From positions 25,079 through 89,078 of the forward strand of contig CAKRMH010000012.1 in NCBI GenBank assembly GCA_934364805.1: a stretch of DNA of 64,000 bases. Reading direction: 5' to 3'. A program made the position numbers and the translations under genes. The stretch comes from an uncultured Lachnospiraceae bacterium (GTDB lineage Bacteria; Bacillota; Clostridia; Lachnospirales; Lachnospiraceae). The notes under the pieces are model-generated. The model made no database searches and was not told where the DNA came from. It worked only from the letters and a program-made list of their open reading frames with translations. Shown in pieces: positions 34,086 to 42,021 of this stretch (the first letter of the stretch is position 1; each line of letters opens with the position of its first letter).

Positions 34086-35396
34086 TTACCAGTCGATATT
34101 ATTTAATGCTCCGAAATTCCGCTCTGAAACGATCTTCGGTGTAACCTTTTCCCCATTGCAATTGATCACATCCTCAATACTGATTTCATGCACATACCAG
34201 GAGGTATCGTCCTGCGTCACATCCACGGAAATTCCATCTGGTCCAAACCCGGAAAAGGTTCCAATGGAATTAATACCATATTCAAACTCTGACAGCTTTT
34301 TGGCATCGGAATCATAAATCTCCACATTGCAGGAGTTCTGATTATCATATTTAAAATACTGGATATCTGCATTATTTATGATAACATGATCTTTATAAGC
34401 GGTCATATCGCAGCCCTGCGGTATTCCTTCCATCCATACTGTGATTTCCTTTGTATCATAGTCCATACTGTAAATCGCTGATTTATATTCACAATCCTGC
34501 ATATCGTCATATTTTTTTATCAGCATTTTATCCTTCAAAAATGTAACACTGCTAATTCCTTCTGTGTCGCTCTGATAATCTGGCAGTTCCATAGCCGACA
34601 CCTGCTCTGTATCCGTGTCATACATATAAAACTGATAAACAGCAGCCCTGATCCACGATTCATTGTCTGTCATCTGAAAATCCTTGCTAAAGCAGTTTGT
34701 CGAAAAAAACAAATAGTTCTTATATGCACTAATCTTGCCAAAATCATGCATATTCAGTTCTTTGTCCGTCTGAAAGATTACTTTTGCGTCCTTTTCCTTC
34801 ATGGAATCACGGATATCGATCTGCCTTAAAACTCCTCTCGCACATACGCTGTCTCCCTCATAGGAATACTCCGGCACCTCATAATACAGCTTTCCCCTGT
34901 GAATCAGCCAGCTTATGATTGCTCCATTCCTCCCTTCCGTTGTAAAAACTTTCTTTTTCTTTGCCCCATCCCCGCTCACGCAGTAAACACTTGGACCGAT
35001 CGTATAATAAATGTTTCCTTCATAGTACTGTATAAACTTGTACCCCGGATCTATGGAAGTTTCCTCATTCCAGGATGTCTTATCAATATATGCATTACAT
35101 TCCTCCCTCTTCGTACTGTCCGTTTCCATGTCATGCAGGCAGTTTGCTTTATCGCATAACGGATTCATCTGCTTCGTTTCATTGTTATAATAATATATGT
35201 AATTATTCATAAGAATATATTGTCCACTTCCATCCGACTGATACTTTTTCCATGAATCAATATCAGTATCATAAGAATACTGCGCATCCGTTTCATAATC
35301 GTATTCTCCACTGTATTCCTTCGTCTTTGCACACCCCATTGCTGTGACTGCAAGAACAAAGGCTATTGCGATTACTGTCATTTTGTTTTTTCTCAT
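34086..35396 (-). CDS. Lipoprotein with beta-propeller-like repeats, copy 2
   Basis: A 436-residue paralogue of the preceding lipoprotein, separated from it by 13 bases. The lipobox TAMGC, the PLCDKANCLHD motif and the propeller-like strands are conserved. Similarity is highest at both ends (signal region and last 90 residues) and lower in the middle (residues about 150-340), which suggests recent tandem duplication with homogenisation of the ends. It is the first gene of the unit lipoprotein-lipoprotein-permease-ATPase and is divergent from the LytTR regulator. Function unknown. Confidence 0.8.
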   Translation of the reverse strand: MRKNKMTVIAIAFVLAVTAMGCAKTKEYSGEYDYETDAQYSYDTDIDSWKKYQSDGSGQYILMNNYIYYYNNETKQMNPLCDKANCLHDMETDSTKREECNAYIDKTSWNEETSIDPGYKFIQYYEGNIYYTIGPSVYCVSGDGAKKKKVFTTEGRNGAIISWLIHRGKLYYEVPEYSYEGDSVCARGVLRQIDIRDSMKEKDAKVIFQTDKELNMHDFGKISAYKNYLFFSTNCFSKDFQMTDNESWIRAAVYQFYMYDTDTEQVSAMELPDYQSDTEGISSVTFLKDKMLIKKYDDMQDCEYKSAIYSMDYDTKEITVWMEGIPQGCDMTAYKDHVIINNADIQYFKYDNQNSCNVEIYDSDAKKLSEFEYGINSIGTFSGFGPDGISVDVTQDDTSWYVHEISIEDVINCNGEKVTPKIVSERNFGALNNIDW

Positions 35397-35483
35397 GCTG
35401 TTCCCCCTGTTACCTGATCGTCAATTGACATTTTGATTTTACCATGTGATTTTTTATATAACATAAATCTTGCTCCAACGGTC

Positions 35484-35530
35484 AAAAACAGGGAGTGAAT
35501 GGTCACTCCGACCGTTCACTCCCTGTTTTT
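35484..35530. promoter_or_regulatory. Long palindrome in the divergent lipoprotein/regulator promoter region
   Basis: A 21-bp stem (AAAAACAGGGAGTGAA and its complement TTCACTCCCTGTTTTT, plus TGGTC/GACCG with one wobble) with a 5-nt loop ACTCC. It has A and T runs like a bidirectional terminator, but no gene ends on either side. It may insulate the divergent promoters, be an operator, or attenuate. A TTGACC (35485-35480, minus strand) that could serve the lipoprotein operon overlaps its edge. Confidence 0.65.
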
Positions 35531-35639
35531 ATCCATTCATCCATAATTTATTTATCCCAACTGTTTTTCGTGATATAATGTGCGAAGCAAATTATATCAT
35601 GTGCGAATGCGCATATATTTTCAAACAGGAGACAACAAC

Positions 35640-36365
35640 TTGAACCTTAATATAACAATCTGCGATGACGAAAGAAATGCTATCACCGTATTAAAAAAAC
35701 ACATTTCACAATATAACATACAAACTGATCACAATATCATTGTATCCGCCTACCTCTCAGCGGAGGATTTTCTGTTGGAATACAAAAAGCATCCCTGTGA
35801 TGTCGCCCTTTTGGATATTGAAATGCCGGGACAAAACGGCATGGAACTTGCCAGACAGCTCCGGGAAATCAATGACGAACTGCTTATTGTGTTTACCACC
35901 TCATATCCGGAATACATGCAGGACAGTTTCGAAGTACAGCCTTTCCAGTTTCTTACAAAGCCTGTGGAATACAACACGGTATGCAGTTTGCTGAACAATA
36001 TTATTAAGAAAATGACCCGTAGTTCCAAAAATATAATTGTGCTTGATGCGGATGGCGAAAAACATTTTGTAACGCTCAATAACATATTGTTTATTTCTTC
36101 CATAAAAGAAAACAAAGCTCATATCAGATATCAGCTATCGGATCAGGAACTGACTGCAAAGGGCACTTTATCCGAAGTTGAGAGCAGACTTTCCCCTCTT
36201 GGATTTGTTGTCCCTGCCAGAGGCTTTCTGATCAATATCCATCATATAAAGTCTCTGGATTCCACTCACATCATTCTGGATAATGGCTTTGAAATCCCGG
36301 TCAGCCGGAGACGCTTCAAAGACCTGCAACGCATTTATTCACAATATATTATCGATATACTCTAA
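35640..36365 (+). CDS. LytTR-family response regulator (AgrA-like)
   Basis: A 241-residue response regulator. The receiver domain has the acidic pair in ITICDDERN, the phosphorylation site VALLDIEMPGQNG, the switch FTTSYPEY and the Lys in FLTKPVEY. The C-terminal LytTR DNA-binding domain has the typical ILFISSIKENKAHI, a central SEVESRLSPLGFVVPARGFLINIHHIKS and VSRRRFKDLQRIYSQYI. I choose TTG 35640 because AGGAGA lies seven bases upstream and the receiver fold starts right there. It precedes the histidine kinase by 19 bases and is divergent from the lipoprotein/ABC unit, which is the likely target. Confidence 0.9.
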   Translation: MNLNITICDDERNAITVLKKHISQYNIQTDHNIIVSAYLSAEDFLLEYKKHPCDVALLDIEMPGQNGMELARQLREINDELLIVFTTSYPEYMQDSFEVQPFQFLTKPVEYNTVCSLLNNIIKKMTRSSKNIIVLDADGEKHFVTLNNILFISSIKENKAHIRYQLSDQELTAKGTLSEVESRLSPLGFVVPARGFLINIHHIKSLDSTHIILDNGFEIPVSRRRFKDLQRIYSQYIIDIL

Positions 36366-36384
36366 ACCAATTGAAGGAGACACC

Positions 36385-37683
36385 ATGAATATTTTGTTAT
36401 TAAATCTATTAGGCAGTATCATCACAGGCAGCTCAATGTTTGTTTTCTTTCAAGCCTTCCTTGGAAAAAACAGATTAAAACTCCCTTACTATCTGATTCT
36501 TTTTCTATACATAAGCGTCTCGATCGCATATACGTTTTTTTCTTATGCATTAAATGGGAACACCTCTGTTTCCGCAACCATGATACGTATCGGCACCTGC
36601 ATCATTATTTCGTTCATATTATGTCTCCTGTTCAACACAAATCTCAGAACCCGGCTGCTATTATCCATCATATATCCAATACTGACTGCTCTTTTCGAAA
36701 ATTTTTCATACTACATCATTACCAGTATCTATTCCTATCAGGTCACAGTAAATACAATGGATACTCTTGTTTTTTCAAGTATCTCATTAACGGCAAGTCT
36801 GTTTATGTTTTTCTTTTCCATGCTGATACATCTGATCTGGAAAAAACAGACGATCGTGCACTCATTTGCCTATCCACTTGTCTTATTGATCATACCGGTT
36901 CTTTCCATCGGTCTGCTTACATTAAAACCGATTCTGTATCTGAACATTAACCTGCCGTCTGCATATTTCATTCTGGCAGCCTTTGTCCTGTTCATAAACC
37001 TGATGAACTATATCCTGCTGTACAACGTCCTTGAGACCGAAGACCTCCGTTTTCAGCTTGCCGTACAGAAGGAGCAGCTTGCATTCCAGCAGAATAAATA
37101 TAAACAGCTTGGAGAAGCCTACAAAAACATCCGGAGCTTTATGCACGACACGAAGAAGCATTTATTTTATATTGAAAGCTGTGTGAACGAGAAAAAATTT
37201 GATGACATCATTCCTTATTCCCGGGAAATCATGCATGATCTGGAGTCACGCTATTGTACCATTAATACCGGAAACCTTGTGGTCGATGCCTTTGTGAGCA
37301 ATCTGCTGCTTCAGACGAAAGCGCAGGGAATCACACTGCATACCAATCTGAAATTTGATCAGGCAACGATCCCTGTTAATGACTATCACCTTACGATCAT
37401 TCTCGGGAATCTGTTGGATAATGCACTAAATGCCTGCAAAGAACAGATCAATGCACAGATCACGGTCGCTGTCCGGACGGTAGAAAACAATTTTACCATA
37501 CATGTTGCCAATACCTATGTAATCACAGATCCTGCAAGAAAAACGGACGACTTTGAGAATATTGATTTTATTCACGGATATGGTCTGAAAAACGTGAAAG
37601 ACTCCGCTTCAGCATGCGGTGGCTTCTGTGTCATACAGCACGAACATGATGTATACTCTGCCACCGTTATCGTACCGCTGTAA
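36385..37683 (+). CDS. GHKL-type sensor histidine kinase (AgrC-like)
   Basis: A 432-residue sensor with six or seven N-terminal transmembrane helices (residues about 1-205), followed by a cytoplasmic coiled-coil, a phosphoacceptor stretch IRSFMHDTKKHLFYIES (His) and a GHKL ATPase domain (N box ILGNLLDNALNACKE; G box GYGLKNVKDSA). This architecture is that of AgrC/ComD-type peptide sensors. The start is ATG 36385 behind AAGGAGA. No small peptide-precursor gene or AgrB-like processing protease is seen beside it, so the signal may be an external peptide or antibiotic. It works with the LytTR regulator upstream. Confidence 0.9.
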   Translation: MNILLLNLLGSIITGSSMFVFFQAFLGKNRLKLPYYLILFLYISVSIAYTFFSYALNGNTSVSATMIRIGTCIIISFILCLLFNTNLRTRLLLSIIYPILTALFENFSYYIITSIYSYQVTVNTMDTLVFSSISLTASLFMFFFSMLIHLIWKKQTIVHSFAYPLVLLIIPVLSIGLLTLKPILYLNINLPSAYFILAAFVLFINLMNYILLYNVLETEDLRFQLAVQKEQLAFQQNKYKQLGEAYKNIRSFMHDTKKHLFYIESCVNEKKFDDIIPYSREIMHDLESRYCTINTGNLVVDAFVSNLLLQTKAQGITLHTNLKFDQATIPVNDYHLTIILGNLLDNALNACKEQINAQITVAVRTVENNFTIHVANTYVITDPARKTDDFENIDFIHGYGLKNVKDSASACGGFCVIQHEHDVYSATVIVPL

Positions 37684-37703
37684 CCGGTTATTGTCCTGAC
37701 GCA

Positions 37704-37796
37704 ATTCTCCGTAATCTGTTCTTTTTTTCTGATTACACCACAGATTTTTCGATTTTTGATGGTGTAATCAGCGGTTTTCCTTAGTTTACGGAGAAT
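37704..37796. repeat. Nested palindrome with TTCTCCGTAA arms, unit 1
   Basis: Outer arms ATTCTCCGTAA (37704-37714) and TTACGGAGAAT (37786-37796) enclose a second perfect dyad CTGATTACACCA/TGGTGTAATCAG (37730-37771). Unit 1 begins 21 bases after the kinase stop codon. The same outer arms are the stem of the terminator at 28645. Confidence 0.75.
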
Positions 37797-37829
37797 AACC
37801 TTTTTAAATTGCTCATGCAAGCATGATTT

Positions 37830-37867
37830 TTCTCCGTAATATTGATTTTTAGATAGATTACGGAGAA
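37830..37867. repeat. Palindrome with TTCTCCGTAA arms, unit 2
   Basis: TTCTCCGTAAT (37830-37840) and ATTACGGAGAA (37857-37867) with a 16-nt spacer. It is the same element as at 28645 and 37704, without the T run seen in the first. Confidence 0.75.
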
Positions 37868-38002
37868 TATAAATTCTGTCGCTTTAAATACACATAGGAA
37901 TCTGGGGATATCATGCCACACCGGCCAGGAACACTGAAGGCAATCTTTCCTATAAAAGTTAGAGCGCAAAAGGCAGCTTTTGACACCCTGACCCTAGAAA
38001 AC

Positions 38003-38059
38003 AAAAAAGCCCCGCCCTGGGCAGTTCTGGTTATCTACCATGTCTGCTCAAGGCGAAGC
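38003..38059 (-). terminator. Terminator of the two small membrane protein genes
   Basis: On the minus strand GCTTCGCCTTGAGCAG pairs with CTGCCCAGGGCGGGGC (16 bp, one mismatch, several G-T) and is followed by TTTTTT. It lies 55 bases after the stop codon at 38114. Confidence 0.8.
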
Positions 38060-38064
38060 CTGTC

Positions 38065-38102
38065 TCTATAAATTTGCGGTTCTATAAATTTGCGGTTCTA
38101 TA
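38065..38102. repeat. Short tandem repeat, 16 bp, 2.4 copies
   Basis: TCTATAAATTTGCGGT occurs at 38065-38080 and 38081-38096, followed by a partial TCTATA. It sits between the stop codon at 38114 and the terminator. Confidence 0.85.
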
Positions 38103-38113
38103 CATCAGCCATT

Positions 38114-38302
38114 TTAAAATATATCCAATAATTCTATAATAACGTCTTTATATTTCTTATCCATGCAGAGGGTGATCACAGCATTGAAAATAAATAATAC
38201 TACTGCAATTCCAAAACAAACCATATTATCCAGGATCCAGAGCGAAATTCCCGCAAAAACTGCAGATAAGACCGTTAACCATAAGAAAATCTTTGCTTTC
38301 AT
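38114..38302 (-). CDS. Small membrane protein of 62 residues
   Basis: A predicted two-helix membrane protein: MKAKIFLWLTVLSAVFAGISLWIL then MVCFGIAVVLFIFNAVITLCM, ending with a charged tail (DKKYKDVIIELLDIF). Its start overlaps the end of the upstream gene by four bases, an ATGA-type coupling. No family is recognised. The coupling, the terminator downstream and the hydrophobic pattern support a real gene. Confidence 0.6.
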   Translation of the reverse strand: MKAKIFLWLTVLSAVFAGISLWILDNMVCFGIAVVLFIFNAVITLCMDKKYKDVIIELLDIF

Positions 38303-38628
38303 ACACGTCTGATTGCCTTTCTGAAAAGATGTTCATAGAGCAGATTGCCAAGCTGCCCAATTGCAAAAGGAACAAGAAAATATTCAAACAATGGAGCCAG
38401 CATGGCAATCAGCTGGAAGAGACTTTCCGATGCCGTGCCATATCCGATCACCGAGATCAGTTCGCAAAATGCAACTGCAATGACCGACCCAAAAATCCCA
38501 ACGTATACAAGATCCAGTTCCTTAAACATATGATAACAATACACTCCGGAAAGAAGCCCTACTGCCATCACAAAATACATTTCCATCCCGATATTCCCGA
38601 TATTGAAAATTCCAAGACCTGCTAACAT
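38299..38628 (-). CDS. Small membrane protein of 109 residues
   Basis: A 109-residue protein with three hydrophobic stretches (IGMEMYFVMAVGLLSGVYCYHMF; LVYVGIFGSVIAVAFCELISVIGYG; LIAMLAPLFEYFLVPFAIGQLGNLLY) and basic termini. AGGAGG lies upstream of the ATG. It forms a two-gene unit with the 62-residue protein. No known family recognised; possibly a two-component membrane complex, which is inference. Confidence 0.6.
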   Translation of the reverse strand: MLAGLGIFNIGNIGMEMYFVMAVGLLSGVYCYHMFKELDLVYVGIFGSVIAVAFCELISVIGYGTASESLFQLIAMLAPLFEYFLVPFAIGQLGNLLYEHLFRKAIRRV

Positions 38629-38740
38629 TTTCCTCCTCCTTTTCCTATCTGTCCGTTCATGTGCTCTGCAAATATTGTATCATAGAGTCCCCCAATGTTT
38701 GTTTAAGATTTTCTTATTTTTGTTTAATAAAAACTTTATG

Positions 38741-39502
38741 TTATTGAAACGTTTCCGTAACCTTGCGTGCCACATCCGGGTAATTGGTGATGATCGCATT
38801 TACACCAAGCTTACAGCACATCTGCATATATGGTTTCTCGTTTACGGTCCATACGTTTACATCCAGTCCGTTTGCCACAGCGTCCTTCATATAATTTGGG
38901 AACTGCAAGTTGTAAAGAGCAGGATGCAGGGCATTGCCGCCATGTTTTGCACAGTACTCTGCCATGGCGATCGGACCATCTGCATATAAGAATCCAACAT
39001 ATGCCTTTTGGTCGATCTGATGCAGTTTTACACAGGTATAATGGTTAAATGAAGAATACAGTACCTTGTCTTCCATTCCCATTTTTCTCGTAAGATTGAT
39101 TACTTTTCGTTCCAGATCTTCATAGAAAACGATTCCAGTTTTCAGTTCCACATTAATGGTAAGATCTGTCGGTTTTAACAGCTCATACACTTCGCGCAGT
39201 GTCGGAATGTCCGCATGCTCCACCTCCGGATGTGTCCGGTTAAAATTAAATTTGCGCAGTTCTTCCAGCGTATAATCTTTGACCCAGCCTGTTCCGTCGC
39301 TGGTTCTGTCGATCTTTTCATCATGGATGACCACAAGCTGATCGTCTTTTGTCAGCTGCACATCCAGCTCTACACCGTCCGCTTTCATATCAACCGCTTG
39401 CTGAAATGCGATCAGCGTATTCTCCGGCGCATATGCACTTGCGCCTCTGTGTGCCCATACAAGTGGGGCATTTCCATTTTTTTTGAAATTTGTAAAACTC
39501 AT
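38741..39502 (-). CDS. Glycerophosphodiester phosphodiesterase
   Basis: A 253-residue GDPD-family enzyme, cytoplasmic (no signal peptide), releasing glycerol-3-phosphate and an alcohol from glycerophosphodiesters. Catalytic features: WAHRGASAYAPENTLIAF (HR and EN), VELDVQLTKDDQLVVIHDEKIDRTSDGTGWV (E, D, H), VELKTG. The C-terminal NVWTVNEKPYMQMCCKLGVNAIITNYPDV is typical. I start at ATG 39502 with GAGGTGA upstream; an ATG eight codons earlier lacks a clear ribosome site. It lies 16 bases after an MFS transporter, which may import the substrate. Confidence 0.92.
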   Translation of the reverse strand: MSFTNFKKNGNAPLVWAHRGASAYAPENTLIAFQQAVDMKADGVELDVQLTKDDQLVVIHDEKIDRTSDGTGWVKDYTLEELRKFNFNRTHPEVEHADIPTLREVYELLKPTDLTINVELKTGIVFYEDLERKVINLTRKMGMEDKVLYSSFNHYTCVKLHQIDQKAYVGFLYADGPIAMAEYCAKHGGNALHPALYNLQFPNYMKDAVANGLDVNVWTVNEKPYMQMCCKLGVNAIITNYPDVARKVTETFQ

Positions 39503-39518
39503 ATCTGTCACCTCATTT

Positions 39519-40850
39519 TTAATCATCTACATCAAAGGCTTCAAGGCCCTTTTTTGCTTCCACTTTGTTATCTCCATGTCTGACCATTGTCATCGTGAGG
39601 AATGATCCAAATACAAAAACTGCGGCATATGGAAACAGTGCATTGTAACCGATCCGGTTCAGCAGAAATCCCGCCACGATCGGTGTCACAATCTGTGCAG
39701 CCATGCTGAATGTATAGTAATATCCGGTGAATTTTCCAACGTCGCTTCCACTGCACATTTCCAGTACCATCGGAAGACTGTTGACATTAATGGAAGCCCA
39801 TGCCAGCCCTACCAGTAAAAACAGCAGGTACAACGCAACATGGAATGTATGGAAAAAGCAGGTATACACAAATGCTGCTGCAAAACATGCTGTCAGCAGT
39901 AACACCCCGCCGATGATCGTCTTTCTGCGGCCGATCCGGCTTGCCAGCTGTCCCACCGGTATGTATGAAAGGATGGCTCCTCCGGTTGCAATTGTCAGAC
40001 ACATCGACGCACCGCCAAGACTCATATCCCACATGCGGCTGGCAAATGTCGTAAACCATGTTTCAACCGCATTGTAACCGATAAACCAGAGTGCGATCGA
40101 GATCAGAAGGAAGGTCAGACTCCGCTTTACATCCTTCGGAAGAACTTCCTTTCCTTCCGGGCTCTCCTCTGCCAGATTCTCTTCCGGATGCGCAACCTCA
40201 TACGTTTCCATTTCCGCATTTAATTTCACCTCGTCTACCGCAAACATCACAATGATCAGAGACAAAATCATGATCCCGGCAACCACAAGAAAAAGCGGAA
40301 TATAGTTCACATGCGCAAGCCCTTTTGTCCGCGACGAAGAATACATCACACTTGCAATGAGCAGATAGAGGATTCCTCCAACAGCTCCCATCAGATTGAT
40401 GATTGCATTCGCCCTGCTCCTGAGTGGCTTTGGTGTCACATCCGGCATCAGTGCAACCGCCGGACTCCGATAAGTTCCCATTGCAACAAGCAGCCCTCCC
40501 AGCACGCAGATAAAGATCACCTGTTTTGCGGTAGATGGTTCTGTAAAATATGCATTATCCAGAAATGGGATCATCAGCATAAAAAACACCGCTGCAATCG
40601 TTCCGCACAGAATGAACGGTTTTCGTTTTCCAATCCTGCTGCGGCACCGGTCTGAGATTCCTCCAAACAGTGGAAGCAAAAACAATGCAAGCACATTGTC
40701 CGCTGCCATGATCATACCGGAAAATGTTTCGTTCATGGAAAATGTATTGGTCAGCATAAGTGGGATCACGCTGTTATACATCTGCCAGAACGCACAGATC
40801 GACAGAAATGCAAAGCCGATCCGTATGGTCTGTCGGGTATTCAGTTTCAT
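39519..40850 (-). CDS. Major facilitator superfamily transporter
   Basis: A 443-residue MFS protein with twelve predicted helices and a large central cytoplasmic loop (MFAVDEVKLNAEMETYEVAHPEENLAEESPEGKEVLPKDVKR). Motifs include the loop 2-3 signature FGGISDRCRSRIGKRKPFIL and loop 8-9 GQLASRIGRRKTIIGG. The sequence resembles the SLC45/GPH-like sucrose or glycoside transporters of Firmicutes. Co-transcription with a GDPD enzyme suggests a phosphodiester or glycoside substrate, which is inference. It has a GTTTTTAC-flanked ribosome site (AGGAGG) upstream. Confidence 0.85.
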   Translation of the reverse strand: MKLNTRQTIRIGFAFLSICAFWQMYNSVIPLMLTNTFSMNETFSGMIMAADNVLALFLLPLFGGISDRCRSRIGKRKPFILCGTIAAVFFMLMIPFLDNAYFTEPSTAKQVIFICVLGGLLVAMGTYRSPAVALMPDVTPKPLRSRANAIINLMGAVGGILYLLIASVMYSSSRTKGLAHVNYIPLFLVVAGIMILSLIIVMFAVDEVKLNAEMETYEVAHPEENLAEESPEGKEVLPKDVKRSLTFLLISIALWFIGYNAVETWFTTFASRMWDMSLGGASMCLTIATGGAILSYIPVGQLASRIGRRKTIIGGVLLLTACFAAAFVYTCFFHTFHVALYLLFLLVGLAWASINVNSLPMVLEMCSGSDVGKFTGYYYTFSMAAQIVTPIVAGFLLNRIGYNALFPYAAVFVFGSFLTMTMVRHGDNKVEAKKGLEAFDVDD

Positions 40851-40885
40851 GTAAAAACCTCCTGTATTATATTTTCTTATAAAAC

Positions 40886-40928
40886 AAAAAATTTACAGAA
40901 AGAATCCCCCCGGATTCCCCTGTAAATT
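40886..40928 (-). terminator. Terminator of the acyltransferase gene
   Basis: On the minus strand ATTTACAG..GAATCC pairs with GGATTC..CTGTAAAT, followed by TTTTTTG. It begins about 47 bases after the stop codon at 40975. Confidence 0.8.
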
Positions 40929-40974
40929 CATTCTAACACTCTTTGATTATACACAAAAGGACTTTACAAACATT

Positions 40975-41967
40975 TTACCACAATCTTAACCGAAGCACCC
41001 GATTGACCTGTTTTGCAACCCATTCACTGGCCAGCCAGAAGGTCAGGCAGATTGCGACACAGATTAAAAGCAATACGGAAAACAGATCCAGCTGTTCAAG
41101 ATAATCGTACATTCCCATAAACATCAGAATGTCACGGATCAGGCGGTGGAGCATATATACTGGCATCGTTCTTTCGCCGATAAATGATATCTGTGTTTTC
41201 CGGTCCGGAACTAAGAACATCACTGCCCAGGAAAGAAAAACTGCGCACACCATAAGAACCAGACGCACGATTGCCCCCTCTGCCCAGTGATCCAGTTCAA
41301 AATATGAAATATTTTCATATACCATCGATAATTCATCATGCAGGCGGTCGCCAAACAGCAGAATTCCGATGCAGATTCCCACAGCAGCCAATATGACCGG
41401 TTTCTTCAGCTTGGGAGACAGTACTTTCTGTATGTCGTCTTTTCTCATGTAGTAGCCAAGGTAAAAAAACGGGCCAAACACAAGGATTCTCGACAGGCAC
41501 AAAAAATCCCCGATCTGCCTGAAATATCCTGCTGCCAGTGCAAGCAGAACACTTCCTCCGAGGACTACCGCAGGATGCAGCCTGCGGATAAGCGGAATGC
41601 ACAGATACCATGCGATCATTGCAAACAGATACCACGGTGCCCCGCTTTGCGCAAAGAAGTTAATCTCTGCAAAACTGCGGAATCCAGCCAGCACATATAC
41701 AAGCTGGATCGCAATGACAAACAGAATATATGCCTTGATCAGATATAATATCCGTTTAAAATTAAACGTTCCGTTGTGATAGATCGTCTTGGCAAAATAG
41801 CCGGACACAAATACAAAAAGCGGCATGTGAAACACATAGATCAGTCTCTTCAATATCACAAGTACTGCATTATCGTGGATCGGAAGCAGAAAATGCCCCA
41901 GAACCACAAGAAAAATCAATACTGCTTTTAAGTTATCAAAATAATAATCTCTTTCTTTTTTTTCCAT
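40975..41967 (-). CDS. Membrane acyltransferase (acyltransferase 3 family)
   Basis: A 330-residue integral membrane protein with about ten helices. The beginning YYFDNLKAVLIFLVVLGHFLLP is the acyltransferase-3 signature, with a His in helix 1, and MPLFVFVSGYFAK follows. C-terminal ERTMPVYMLHRLIRDILMF is also typical. Such enzymes acetylate or succinylate cell-surface glycans, lipids or peptidoglycan. The ATG at 41967 follows AAGGGAG at nine bases; an upstream TTG (41997) is rejected. A hairpin covers the ribosome site (see 41981). It follows the AraC regulator in the same direction. Confidence 0.86.
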   Translation of the reverse strand: MEKKERDYYFDNLKAVLIFLVVLGHFLLPIHDNAVLVILKRLIYVFHMPLFVFVSGYFAKTIYHNGTFNFKRILYLIKAYILFVIAIQLVYVLAGFRSFAEINFFAQSGAPWYLFAMIAWYLCIPLIRRLHPAVVLGGSVLLALAAGYFRQIGDFLCLSRILVFGPFFYLGYYMRKDDIQKVLSPKLKKPVILAAVGICIGILLFGDRLHDELSMVYENISYFELDHWAEGAIVRLVLMVCAVFLSWAVMFLVPDRKTQISFIGERTMPVYMLHRLIRDILMFMGMYDYLEQLDLFSVLLLICVAICLTFWLASEWVAKQVNRVLRLRLW

Positions 41968-41978
41968 AAATGAAAACT

Positions 41979-42001
41979 CCCTTGGATCCAAGTCCAAGGA
42001 A
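41979..42001 (-). promoter_or_regulatory. Hairpin that overlaps the acyltransferase ribosome site
   Basis: On the minus strand CCTTGGA and TCCAAGG pair across CTTGGA, placing AAGG of the ribosome site AAGGGAG in the 3' arm. This lies just after the AraC stop codon and could lower translation of the acyltransferase from the readthrough RNA. Confidence 0.4.
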
Positions 42002-42021
42002 GTACTATACTACTATTTTTC

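Larger units (their letters stand above)
37684..38113. other. Repeat-rich intergenic region after the histidine kinase
   Basis: This 430-base stretch has no credible gene. It contains two units of a TTCTCCGTAA palindrome (37704-37796 and 37830-37867), a strong minus-strand terminator (38003-38059) and a 16-bp tandem repeat (38065-38102), each described separately. Confidence 0.6.
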
